From assembly GCA_020746835.1 (NCBI GenBank), contig JAGPNK010000018.1:1-64000 (forward strand): a DNA stretch of 64,000 nucleotides, given 5' to 3'. The DNA is from Stachybotrys elegans (taxonomy: Eukaryota; Ascomycota; Sordariomycetes; Hypocreales; Stachybotryaceae). Made by a program: the position numbers and the translations under genes. Positions within the stretch are counted from its first letter, which is position 1; the number at the start of each line of letters is the position of its first letter. The notes under the pieces are model-generated. The model was not told where the DNA came from. It was given only the letters and a program-made list of their open reading frames with translations, and did no database searches. This document shows, one piece after another, positions 1 to 10,996 of the stretch.

Positions 1-2950
1 TAAATATATAGTAATTCCCTAAGTATAGAGTAAAACTATTTAAAGGAAAAAAAATATTAGTAAGGTTCTTTCTTTAGTTATATTAAGGTTAAATAGGTTA
101 TATAAATATCTAATTGCCTATTATATAATATACTTAATTATTTATATCTAGGCTATTATATAAATCTTTATAATCTTTATTTATTTAACTCTAGTTAGGG
201 ACTATATTAAGGCTTTAACTATATACTATAGAAACTATAGTTATAAATATAGTTATAAATAGACTAATAGTAGTATAATTAATAAGGATATATTAAATAT
301 TATCTAGGCCTTCTAAATGCAGTTTAAAACACTTAAAGAAAGCCCTTTATTTTTCTTTACTAAAGTAATATACTAGCTATTCCCGCTATTCTAATAGTTT
401 AATAGGCTTTAAAATATAGGCCTATTATTTAAAGAAGGCTCTAATAGACTTACTAGTTCTATTTACCTTTTTCTTGCCTTTTTAGTTCTAGAGGGGGCTT
501 AGGTCTAGACTATTAGGCTATTATTTAAAAGGCTTAAAAGCCCTAGTCTATTACTATTAGTAATACTATTCCTTAGTCTCTTAGAATAAATAGACTTACC
601 TTTATTTAGCTATCTTTAGCCTAGGTAGGCTACTAGTGCCCCTACTTTAGAAAGATTATACTGCCTTTAGTATTTTAGTTTATATTCTTTATTAAGAATA
701 TAAAGCTATTATATTATTAATAATAAAGATTTTAGTATATAAATAGAAAAAAGAGAAAAAGAGAAATATATAATAGAAAGATAAAGGCCTTTTTATATAT
801 ATCTCTTAAACTCTATTCTAGAGCTAGGCTTTATATAATTATGTATTTCTAGCCTAATGTAGCTATAGTACTATTTATAGCTATAGCTATTATATACTTC
901 TTTATTACCTATATAGCTTAAAGACTTCCGCTAGAATTGTAGTATATTACCTTTAGCTAGCCTTATTAGAATACATGCTAATAAACGGTATATATATATA
1001 TTAAGTCTGCTAACTATAGGTCCCTCTAACTATATATGCTTTTACTACTACTATTACTATTATAGCCCCTTTATTATTCTCTGGCTCTAGCTAATAGAAG
1101 ATATTAATTGTATACTATAGTTTAATAATCCCTTTATTATTTAATACTATTCTTTAGTTCTATAGATAGTAAGGCTACTATTGTTTATATATACTATTAT
1201 TCTTTTTTCCATACTAAATACACCTACTACATTATAATTATAAAAAAGTATATAATATAAAGAATTTATTTACTTAGTAATAGTATATAAAAATGAATTT
1301 AAAGTAAGTTAGAAAAAATAGTAAAAAACTAATATAAGCCCTTTAAGCTTTATATTTAAAAGGGAAATAATTAAATATATTAAAAAATTAAAAAATTTAA
1401 ACTTTTTATAATAAAATATAGTTTTTATAATTCCTTTTAAATATAAGGTTTAAAAGGCTTATATTATTTCTTTTTACTATTTTTTCTAATTTACTTTAAA
1501 TTTATTTCTATACTTTATTATTAATTAAATAAGTTCTTTATATTATATACTTTTTTTATAACTTCTTAGTATTATAAATCTTTTTATAATTTAATATATA
1601 GCTTTTATATATTACTATAGCTTTTAATATATTACTTAACTAACCCTTTAAATACTTTAATTACTATAGTTTATTTTCTTTATAATAGTATTAGTATTTA
1701 ATTAAACATTATATTATAAAGGTATTAAATATATAATTTAATAAGAAAGTAATAAAGATAATTAATTTAAAAACCTAATTAAAAACCCTAATTAAAAAAC
1801 TAAGCTAATTATTTTAAAGCTTTTTATTTATAGTTATTTTTAATATAGTTAGTTTTTATTACTAGCTTTTTAAATAGCTTTTTAAATAGCTTAAAGCTCT
1901 TTCTTTTATTATTTTTTTTAAACTTTAACTATAATTCTTTATTAAAATCACTATATACTAAAAGTATATAAAAGTTATTTTATTTTTAAACTATTAATAA
2001 TACTATTATTAAAAAACCCTTTAAAATAACTTACCTTATAAATAACTAATAAAAAAAGAAAGTCTTTTTATAATAGTAACTATAGCTACTATAACTACTA
2101 TAGCTATTTATATAGCTATATTTATATTACTATTTAATTCTATAATAATATTAATTTTAATAAACTAACTTTAAATAATATAAATAAGGAATTTTTCTCT
2201 TTTAAACTAGAGACTTAAGGGCTTTATATAGCTATAAACTAAAAATAAAATAAACTTTTTAATAGCTTTATTAAGAGCCTAAAGTAATAGCTTTTTTAAT
2301 TTAAAGCTTTCTATTAATATTACTAATAGTACTCTTTATTTAAGAATAAGTTATAATAAGGCTTTTATAATATAATTTTATTTAATTAATTAGTATTTAT
2401 TTAATAAATTAACTATAGCTTTTTAATTAAGTACTATTAATTAAAGCTTTCTATTTAGTTTAACTTTACTTTAACTCTTTATATATATATATATATTTTA
2501 ATATTCTATTATATTATATATTTATATATAATTAAGCTTAATATAACTTATAATATTATAGCTATTTATAGCTTAATTACTTAGTTATTTAGTTAGTTAA
2601 TTACTTTATATATTTAATAATAGCCTTATTATTATTTTTCTTTACTATTTATAACTATATTAATTACTAAGGTATTAAAGTACTAAGTACTATCTTTACT
2701 ATTTACTTACTCTTTATTACTTATACTCTATACTATATACTCTTTTTCTTATTATAGTCTTTATAATTTATTATATAATATTAATTATATTAGAAAGATT
2801 TTAATATATTCTCTATAAAATTCATAGTATTAAAGTTAAAGAGAGTCTTAGCTATAGAATAAATAGCTATTTAGTCAAAAGGTAGTAGCTATCTAATTAC
2901 CTTCTATTAGTACTATTATGCCTCCCCTCTATCCCTACCTATTAAGCCCC
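1..2950. repeat. RIP-degraded AT-rich repeat block A
   Basis: Almost pure A/T with very few CpA or CpG dinucleotides and many TpA, the signature of repeat-induced point mutation. The stretch 1 to about 1240 is recognisably the same sequence as about 14545-15865. The stretch about 1440-2780 matches both about 15866-16820 and about 16825-18190, and its last third matches about 12900-13505. No coding frame survives. The original element type cannot be named; this is inferred to be an old multi-copy transposon array. Confidence 0.85.
1255..1545. repeat. Long imperfect inverted repeat in AT block A
   Basis: The segment about 1255-1375 is the imperfect reverse complement of about 1430-1545, with roughly 115-nt arms around a short AT-rich loop. 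Most mismatches are C/T or G/A transitions. The right arm also occurs at about 15866-15960 and 16825-16940. It marks either the end of one repeat unit or the head-to-head junction of two units. Confidence 0.6.
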
Positions 2951-2959
2951 TACTAAAGC

Positions 2960-4560
2960 TAACGACCTTGCCCATAGTGATTGCTTAATGGCCTAGCTAA
3001 TTCTGTAAGCACTGTATTCTCTCTATTATCTTGGGGCTTAAGCTATGCCTTTGCGAGCTTACTGTCAACTTTGTAACACTAAATGTCCGCTTAGGATTGA
3101 CAGATATAGCAGGAATTGCCAGGATGTTAAGGGCAAACTTACTTAGATGTAGATATTCTTCTTAGTAATCCTTCTACTATAGAATTGGGTTTAAGTTCTC
3201 TTGTTAGACTGGCCCTTGCCTTATATAAACTCCAAGCTTATTTTCTTCCTCCATTATATACTGATTGTAACTCTATATCCACTGGTTGAATTGACTGGCC
3301 TTGTCTTGCTACATTGCTTTTCCTATTATGGTTCTTGCTGTCTCGGACTGCTCCTTATGTGGATACTGTTGTTTAAAGAAGTTCTGGATACTGTTCTTAG
3401 TGTTTTGTAGCCATACTAGTTGCTTGTGGCTAGCCTAGTTTGCCTTAAGCCAAGATATGTTCCAGCGTGGGTGAAGAATAATGGTAGCTGGATATAGTGG
3501 CGATTGACTATATAGACTGTAATACTTGTTAAGCTTTGGCTAATAGTTATTAATAGAGATTTGTATGTATTGTCGGTGGTTATTAAAATTCTCAGTTTGC
3601 AAGAATGCACCAGTATATTTGTCTTGAATGTGCTGTAGCAAGTGTTTCTTGCGTCTGCGACCCTGGTTAACTCGCGGAGTACTATATTTTAAGATACTAT
3701 TAGCAAAATAGTTATAAGACAGCTGAATATAAGTAGTACTTGTGGTTGCTAAGGCTCTGATATTCTGTAGCTCATTAATAGGATTACTAGGTAGCGAGGA
3801 TATTAGCTTTTGCTTCTTGAAGAAGTTTAGTAAATATTCTATTTAGATTATTACTTCCCATAAGGGGCTGTAATGGCCTTCTTTGGCCTAACCCTGGCAC
3901 TCCATGGTGATTTTGTAGAGTGGTTTGAGTAGGCTCTGTATCTCCGCTAATAGAAGCTAGTCCTGTGGTGAAAGCTGATCTTGAACAGGCATACACTATT
4001 GGGGCTCTGCTGCCTTCGTTTCGAGATATATAATGAAATGGTTAATGTGCTTGCGTTTGCGAATGGCATGCTGGATTACTAGGAAAGTTGAATTCCATTT
4101 GGTTTTATTATTTTGTATTAGCTTGAGGTTGATAGTAGCTTGCTCCTTTTTAAAGAGTTGATAGCTGTCTTTGTTGCCCTGGTTGTATGCTAGAGATTTT
4201 ATTAATTCTTGCTGTTGTGGAGAAGCCCTGACGAAACGGATGATATTGTGCAGCTTGCCTATAGCTCTCTGTTTCCGCTATAGGCAAAGCTTACGCTCCT
4301 TGACTTGGAAGGCCGCCTCGGTGAAGGTTTCTCGCTTAAATGAGTTAGGGTCTTCCTCCTAGAGGAGCGCTGGAGCTGTAAGGTTGACAATATGCCTAAA
4401 ACTCTGTGTTTGATGGTTTTGAATATCCTCCTTGTCTATTGCAGGAGAAAGTTGATAATAGAGGCTCGCTTGCCAAGCATGTGCCCTTAGACGTGCTATT
4501 ATCGCTAATACCCGCGCAAATCCTATCTTGTATCCCATACTCGCCAAAGATGTCATATAT
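2960..4560 (-). pseudogene. hAT-family transposase, dead copy
   Basis: Read on the minus strand in one main frame, this matches fungal hAT transposases. A central part contains GKLHNIIRFVRASPQQQEL followed by IQNNKTKWNSTFLVIQHA (about 4260-4080). A middle part contains a DQLSPQDWLLL-like stretch near 3960. The C-terminal dimerisation region contains ALNILAIPAISVNPKRTFS and ends near 3000. Several in-frame stops interrupt it; at least one replaces the Trp of the conserved CLxxWLG end and another follows the NLTAPALL segment. TGG-to-TAG and CAG-to-TAG changes are what RIP produces. The N-terminal BED zinc finger was not found and terminal inverted repeats were not resolved. The element is an immobile relic next to AT block A. 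Confidence 0.8.
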
Positions 4561-5075
4561 TGTTATAGCTTGGTTATCTCTGGAATGAGATCCCTATACA
4601 CGGCGCAGGGCAAGAAGTCGCGACTGCACTTGACACCTTACCACTGCCTAGGAGATAGGGACTTCCCTAGGGCGAAACAAAGTCCATCAAATCGTTTCCT
4701 GAGAATCGGTACTCAGCGGCATCCAGATTGATCCAGGAGCCACGAGTCTTCAACAGTAACCACGTGATTGGCTATGTAACTTCAACTGATGTTGCTGCCC
4801 AACACGTAGGTCCAGCGCGTAAAAGAGATGGATTTTGATTGGGCATCCAGATATGACGTCCCCCGTTTCATGTGCGATATCGGAAAAGTTCAGCCGTAGT
4901 GGGGGCCAAGTTCTCTTTCCAAACTCAACGTAATACATCTCCTCCATTCATCCAATTTCACGTCAAGGACGACAGTATCTCCTACCAAGCTAACAGTTAT
5001 TGCTCCCCCCATCAAAAGGGACGCAATTATTACCTTCAGAAACGAATAATGCTCCCTCATCGCACCGATACGGGG

Positions 5076-5906
5076 TCAGCTTAAATGGCGACCAAATAAT
5101 ACCCAGCACCTGTGCCGTCGATATAGCTTCTTCCTAAAGATACTGAAGGAGACCTCGATCAACCCAAAGATGCCGGATATCAAAGGAAGCAGCTGACCGA
5201 CGGAGGAAATATCGTCGATGTCCGTGATTTGGTTCGCCGTGATCAAGTATTCCACAGCCGCAATCGAGAGGGCGATGATAATGGAAGAGAAGACTAGCAA
5301 CTCGACCCTGGCTGTTGTGCGTACCGTTCGCGCTCTAGTACTTGTCTCCGTTCTTCTTCTGTGCGCGATGACGAGACACCATAAGAGGAAGGCGATGCAG
5401 ATGGTCCCGCCTAGGATAGATGCAACCTTGTTGAATGTTCGAAAAGGTCCATCGATGGGAACCCGGCCGAAGAAGGCGACAATTTTGCAATTCGATCCTT
5501 CTTCAAGTAGCTCGTCAAGCCCAACAAACCACAACCAGCACGCGTATCAGGCAACAGCCGAGTAGAGGGTGACTCTAAAGAATCCTGAGAATCTACCCAA
5601 TGGGTTCACGCCACTTCCTGACAGGCTAGAGAGGGCACCGAAAAGGAGCCAAATGGTGATTACTGGTTCGATTGTGCGTATCTCGTGTTCTTTTGTAAGC
5701 AGTACCAGACCTAGAAAGACCGCAGATTGAATAAGGAGGTTGAGGATACGAAGGACGTCTTCCTCCCAGGGCATGAATATCGTAGCTAATAGAGTAGATA
5801 TCCACTGCAGATAGAACCCTATGCGGATACCGATTCCATACAGATCTGCATTGCCGGCAAAGGGGCATGTTTGTAGAAATTGGCTGCCGTGATTGCCCGA
5901 ATCCAT
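5076..5906 (-). pseudogene. Multi-span fungal membrane protein with in-frame stop
   Basis: Starting at the ATG at 5906, the frame reads MDSGNHGSQFLQ and then an NADLYGIGIRIGFYLQW motif, followed by several hydrophobic segments. A TGA at 5549-5547 interrupts it after 119 residues. The same frame continues without a shift to 5076, giving about 276 codons in all. The second part keeps a Thr/Arg-rich loop and a final VGQLLPLISGIFGLIEVSF segment. The layout and both end motifs match the divergent gene at 6363-7275, so the two are paralogs. The stop could be CGA-to-TGA or TGG-to-TGA, or readthrough could occur; decay is more likely. The family is common in ascomycetes but has no function known to me. 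Confidence 0.7.
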
Positions 5907-6362
5907 GTCGAAGGCTCAACGAAGATGGCTCAGTGGTAGGAAAGAGGGACTAGTCGGTGAGGACGGGGAGGGACGAGGGGTGGCTGAGATGCCCAGGTAA
6001 TACTAACAACAATTAGAGACATGTGAAACCTCGACCATTAGAGACATAAGACGTCATCCGGAGCTTCCGATGCGTTGGGGGAGCTAGTCGGCGATGTCAT
6101 CCTCAAGCCACCGTAACGCACAATGAAGTATAAGGCGAAAGTCAATCGGAGCTAACCTCATTACGCAGCTGAATGTAACTTCGAAGTTTATTTCGACACA
6201 TCTCCATAAATATAACAACGTATTGCTGGCCCCGACAGTCAACTTTTAATGCGGATTACCCTCCAACTGAAGACCAGGTTACTTACAACGCTATGAGAAG
6301 CCTCGCCGATATATTCTTGGCACAATCTTCTTCCTGAACCAGCATCCAGCCGCATCAACACC
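5907..6362. promoter_or_regulatory. Shared 456-bp divergent promoter region
   Basis: This gap lies between the start codons of two paralogous membrane protein genes that are transcribed away from each other. It has ordinary base composition and an AT-rich patch (ATAAATATAA near 6206). No defined operator is recognised. A bidirectional promoter is inferred only from gene arrangement. Confidence 0.4.
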
Positions 6363-7275
6363 ATGGATGAAGATTGTGGGCTTCAGGGTAATGGAGACTT
6401 ATTCGGGCTAGGGGTCCGACTTGGCCTCTACATCCAACTGCTTACCAGTGGTATGGTGTCCAGTCTACTGCCTAAGTCCCTCCACTCTAGCTATTTTATA
6501 AACACAAACATCTCCCTCTTCGCTTCCACCTGGATAATCATCATAAAAGAATCAATCCTCAGAGATCTTCCCGCTGTGGAAATCAACGTCTTTTCAGTAC
6601 TCGCCCTCACACAGATTGGGGCCATCATGGTCCTGGTCTCACGACACCTGACCATGATTCCAGCAATCAGCCTGGCAGCCATACCCGCACAGATCTTATT
6701 GTCAGCCTATTGGACTTGGTTCTTTTGGCGCGGATTAGACGTCCTTCCTAGGTCGGCCTGCCCGGACGAATATGCGTTCTTCTTTGCTAGGGTCAGCTTG
6801 TATCATTGGTTCCGCACATTGTCGAAGGTTGGCTATATTATCCTACTAGTGTTGGTCTTCTATGGTGAGCATAATTGCAGTGACGCGAAATCCGCGGCCT
6901 TCTAACGGTTTCCTCCTAGGATGCCTTACGCTTCCAAAGCAAATTAGGCTGATCCGGGAGCTGCAGACGGAGGCTCAAGGGCTTCAGCAAGAGATGGAAG
7001 GAGACCGGTGGTTTCAGTTGGTTCATATCGCACTTCAGATGGTGAATACCATGTTGATACTGGCGATCGCCGTGACATCGACGGAATTGACCATCAAATG
7101 GAACAACATTCAAGGAGTATATACTCTGAACTCCGTGGGTCAGCTTATCCCTTTCATTACTGGGCTCGGTCTGTTTATGAACGTTGCCTATCTCATATTT
7201 AATAAGTACGGAATATTCCATAATCATCCCGAGATTGAGGAATCATTAGGTGACGGGTCTGGCACGGGCAAGTAA
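6363..7275 (+). CDS. Multi-span membrane protein, NADLYG-type family
   Basis: Two exons, 6363-6864 and 6920-7275, are joined across a 55-nt GTGAGC...CTAG intron to give 285 residues. The N-terminus carries Cys-x-Gly-Asn-Gly-Asp-Leu-Phe-Gly-Leu-Gly-Val-Arg, the family hallmark, directly before the first membrane segment. About seven hydrophobic segments follow, with a hydrophilic charged stretch after the intron (ELQTEAQGLQQEMEGDRW) and a last pair of spans containing SVGQLIPFITGLG. The tail is polar. The upstream divergent copy shares these ends, but this copy is intact. Function is unknown. Such proteins are plasma-membrane or organelle proteins by topology only; a transport or sensing role would be a guess. 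Confidence 0.8.
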
Positions 7276-8317
7276 CATCACTGACCTGCGTCTCGGCGAA
7301 GGCATATTGCTAATAAAATTTGCTACTCCAGAGCCATGTCCATATCGCCCGGGGACGGAAAACGATCAGGCTTGATAAGGCCATCAAGAATGCTCATGTT
7401 GAATGGGACAAACTGTTTTAAAGGGAGCTGGAAGAGCTGCCCTTCTGCGACTATGCTGTGACCTTTTGGCTCTTACACGCAGCGGAGGCAGATAGTTGTG
7501 GAATTAAGCAGACATACTTGGGTTGGCGAGCTTGGGCCCGAGAAGTGGAGGCATGGTGCAGCTCTGCTGATGCAGTGGGCGAGGGGCGTACAGACCCGAG
7601 AAACCTCGTTCGCGGTCTTTGGGGCCATGCCCGACGCTGTTGGATGTTGCCGAAGCTTTCTGTGTTCACAGCGTTCACAGGGGCAACTCGAGTATTGAGT
7701 AATACGGCGGTTTCCTTTGCAACGACTTGAGTCTGACAATGGCGTTCTGTGAATTCCATCTCCCGCCCTGGCACCTTGAGAGACCCCGTAGTTCAGGGAT
7801 GCCTTGCGGATTAAAGAAGCTCATACCGATATGCGGGGGTCGTCAATATTATCCAAGACCATCAACCACGGGCCATCTTCCTCTCTGTGCAGCTAGTCGC
7901 GAACTAGCCCGAGCATGTCGACGCTGGGATCGTTTCGCCTAGGTAGCTGTACATTGTCCGCAATAGATAGGTATGCCTCTTCAAACCTTGGCTTCGAACT
8001 CGCGTATACCCAGAAGACGCTGGCTTGCGGTAACGTGTTTCGGATGTGATGCGCGCAAATTGAATAGCGACCTGTGATTTGCTACGGCCGGTCAGTGCGA
8101 TGATGGTCCTGCACACATGGATCATCTGGCCCGAGGGAGACAGGGGCAATTTGACGATCCTTGCTCTCTTTCAACCGCTTCCGTGATATTCCTGTTCAAG
8201 GGTCTGACAACGCCGAGAAATATTCTGTTCGATGGACAAATCCTTGCGATTGCCGCCATGGTACTGAAAAGGTAGGCGTGTGTAGTGGACTAGCCATTGA
8301 ACGTGTGAGGATCCCCG

Positions 8318-8720
8318 ATCCTGCGCCCCAATGGGATGAAGATCAGTGACAGGAGGCCTCCTCTGACGATACCGACGATATCAAACCAATACATAAGAGT
8401 TGGCAGAAAAAATTGTGGCTGTGGTCATGGGGGGGGTGATAGTTGACGAATTACGTATGCGCTGATCCGCACAACGGCGCAGACGAATGTGTAAAGGCTT
8501 GATTCCTACAAAATAGAAAAGGGGCTGTGAGCCCCGAGCTAATCTAACGAGCGGATAAACGGTTTACCCGTTCGCACCAATCAGGGCTGCGATAGCGGCC
8601 CTGCTACAAATTTCACTAATAGTGGCGTCGGGCGTCCAATGTACGACAAGGCCTCTGTCCGGTGACTCGATCAGAGCTGCCGCCTTTCTGAAACCCACTA
8701 AACGGTGCCCAGATACTTCG
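8318..8720 (+). repeat. Dispersed repeat R, copy 1 (diverged, with insertion)
   Basis: The left part has CCCCAATGGGAT followed by GACAGGAGGCCTCCTCTGACG and an AAACCAATA tract, matching the 5' part of family R. The right part (about 8655-8690) has GGTGACTCGATCAGAGCTGC and CGCCTTTCTG, matching the 3' part. The middle differs and is longer than in the 29.8 and 38.6 kb copies. Confidence 0.6.
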
Positions 8721-9283
8721 CCGTTGCCTGCGATCTGTGGTGAGTCTACTACCCTCATCCCACATAATGACATGGAAAGGGGATGAAAGGGAGGAAGTGA
8801 ACCTCGTTTCCCATGGCATTGTGCTTAGAGCCCAAAGTCAAATCAAGTATTTCACGAGCGGGGGAAACACATGGCAGTCAGAACCATGTCAACCAGCCAG
8901 ACCCTCGTCGAGCCCGGGCCTAGCCCATTTTCCGTGATGGTGGACTAATGGGCCTGCGGGGTAGGACTTGGAACGTGGAGAGGCAGTGCTAGAGTATACA
9001 TGCGCAATGATGTGAACGTGCCATAGATGCTTGATGCTAACGTCGCATCGCGAGCCACCGTCCCCATGCGGGAAATCGGTGTGTCGCTGGCCCTGGCTCG
9101 CCCAACTGGCGCCATCATCTGCGCCCCCTCGCTGCTGAAATCTCTGCCATGTCTTCTCCAATCTGAAGTAGGACTGGCTGAAATGGTGTGATACTGCTCC
9201 ACCTAGGGAAGATGGCGTTAACCTTGAGCGCACTTTTCGGCTGGTGGTGACATGCGCGGCCTTTTGGGCTGGGCAGGGTCTCC

Positions 9284-9358
9284 AGTGGGTCAACAAAGTA
9301 ATCGGACTTCTAAGTGAGAGCGACACAGAGAAAGACAGTTTACTTTTGTCGACCCACT
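9284..9358. repeat. Short imperfect inverted repeat
   Basis: AGTGGGTCAACAAAGTAA at 9284-9301 faces TTACTTTTGTCGACCCACT at 9340-9358 as an inverted repeat with one bulge and a loop of about 38 nt. It may be a foldback element remnant. No coding or terminator role is evident. Confidence 0.5.
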
Positions 9359-9765
9359 GTAGACAGCCTTCTCGACATTCTCGACATAGAGGGCGCCTTA
9401 TGACACTCAAAGGGATATGCCTCGGGGAAAGCCCCTCAGGCACCAGGCCTCGATAGTGACGGTGCAACACATGTCTCAAGTAGGTTATCTTTTCACAGTT
9501 CCCTCATGGGAGAAGACTCTATTGTTGTTTAGCCTCGCACGCTTTCGTTGGATGTAATGACGTCTGCCCCAAGAGCCTGACGTATAAACCCCCCGGCTCT
9601 GCACTCACCTCGGATACCTTGTTTTCCCTCCATTAAATCGCCCTCCTTATTATACCTATCCAGAATCTTGTTGCCCCTCCATCACTAACCTTCCTTATTG
9701 TACCCAGAACCTTGCTGCCACTTACATTCCTTTCCTCCCGCCTCTAAAAGAAGCGTCCCAACCAC

Positions 9766-10134
9766 ATGCCTCCCAGCCACATGCCTCCCATGACCCGTGA
9801 TGGCCTTTCCGCGACCATTGGTTGGGTCGTTGGGATAGTTGTCGGTCTTCCGACTGTCTTTGTCACCACTTGGGAATTGTTTGACAGGTGCAAATCTTGG
9901 CGAAATAATAGGGCGCGCCCAGGTAAGCAGCTTCTCCCATGCAGAGATGCCGTTGGGTTGCATACCGGCCACGTGCACCGGCTGACCCTCGATACTTTCT
10001 TTCCAGTCCACCCTGAGAGTCAGCCTGGGGGACCCGCTGCCACTCATCACCACAATGCTACAAATATTGCTCGACCTCGTCCTACGCTGAGCCACGCAAG
10101 CCGCGCTCCCGATCGATCATATACCGTCGCCTGA
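9766..10134 (+). CDS. Small one-span membrane protein
   Basis: The ATG at 9766 opens a frame with one hydrophobic segment (IGWVVGIVVGLPTVFVTTW, about residues 20-40) followed by a basic stretch with KSWRNNRARP. A convincing intron, GTAAGC...TTTCCAG at 9923-10006 (84 nt, a multiple of three), removes 28 codons, leaving a 94-residue protein; unspliced it would be 122. The C-terminal half is Pro/His/Thr/Arg-rich and probably disordered. The family is not recognised. It lies upstream of the truncated NLR-type gene on the same strand. Start and splicing need transcript support. Confidence 0.5.
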   Translation: MPPSHMPPMTRDGLSATIGWVVGIVVGLPTVFVTTWELFDRCKSWRNNRARPGKQLLPCRDAVGLHTGHVHRLTLDTFFPVHPESQPGGPAATHHHNATNIARPRPTLSHASRAPDRSYTVA

Positions 10135-10322
10135 AACACGGCAATCGCAGCGCGGCTGCATCACGGCACCATGGACCTGCAGGCTATCTCCATCTTCTGC
10201 CCTTGGCACTCAAATTTTTGGGGTTCCATTAGATGGAGAGGTTTGCGTTTGTCCCATGCATCCATTTGACTCGCAAGACTGCGACGTGGGATCTTGGCTG
10301 AACCCAAGAGATGACTTGACAA

Positions 10323-10430
10323 TGATAGACGATGATGGACGATGGTAGATGATAATAGATGATAATAGATAATGATAGATGATGATAGATGATGATAGAT
10401 GATGATAGACGATGATAGACGATGACAGCG
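10323..10430. repeat. GATGATA-type microsatellite
   Basis: Tandem imperfect units of GATGATA / GATAATA / GACGATA run for about 105 bp. The minus-strand open frame over it encodes only SSSIIIYHH-type repeats and is not a gene. Confidence 0.9.
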
Positions 10431-10608
10431 ATGAGTTCTGTGTGATGTTTGACAGTATGCTAACAGTCGTTTGGATTACCAGAATCTTTTCTTGTGATAT
10501 TATTTTACGAATATAGACTTGCACTTCTCTGATTACACTGTAGTCTCATGCCTATATTAACAAGCCCGTGCTATCACATTCTATCCTTTCACCGCCACAA
10601 TAGAGTAA

Positions 10609-10996
10609 TCATATAGAAACGCCAGCCGGGAATCTCGGCCTGCACACTTCCAGGCTGACCCGGGCTCCAGTCTGCACGTTGCGATTTATGAGGCCAGTCG
10701 GGATCTGCGGGTGGTTGGCGACGTGGAGGAGCCTGAACTTGGACCCAATCACGACAAAGACGGCAAGATCATACATGTCCCTAACACAAAATACGGTCAG
10801 TCTCTCTCAGTTATCCAAGGGCGTTTCGCCTCATTCAAAAAAGCCAGACTCACGTCTTGTCTTTGTTGATCCACAACCGAAAGGCCTCGGCCTCGGCCCG
10901 CGCCCACCCCTCGGAAGTGTCCTCGGACGCCGGCTTGAACAAGGCCATGAAGCAAACCGATCTGTGACTGCCATCTAGCCGCACGCGGGAGGCCAT
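10609..10996 (-). CDS. Hypothetical protein, possible 3' part of a larger gene
   Basis: Minus-strand exons 10996-10854 and 10780-10609 join across a 73-nt GTGAGT...TTAG intron to give 104 residues with balanced amino-acid use. It contains a segment EGWARAEAEAFRLWINKDK, then a hydrophobic DLAVFVVIGSKFRLLHVAN stretch, and stops at TGA 10611-10609. The frame is open upstream to an acceptor-like CAG at about 11032-11030. Another short open exon with a good donor lies at about 11593-11450, so the real gene may be longer and start near 11.59 kb. No family is recognised. It is transcribed away from the NLR-type gene. Low certainty overall. Confidence 0.35.

Larger units (their letters stand above)
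7276..9765. other. Intergenic stretch without a supported gene
   Basis: Open frames here, including one of 196 codons at 8889-9479 on the minus strand, show no recognisable motif, no intron structure and low-complexity-like composition. The stretch contains a decayed copy of dispersed repeat R (about 8318-8720) and a small imperfect hairpin at 9284-9358. Confidence 0.6.

Noticed and set aside
8889..9479. 196-codon open frame on the minus strand
   Set aside because: No domain, no hydrophobic or repeat pattern, unusual His/Ser/Arg composition, and partly built on a foldback repeat; looks like chance.
10210..10524. 104-codon minus-strand frame
   Set aside because: It translates a GATGATA microsatellite into Ser/Ile/Tyr/His repeats.
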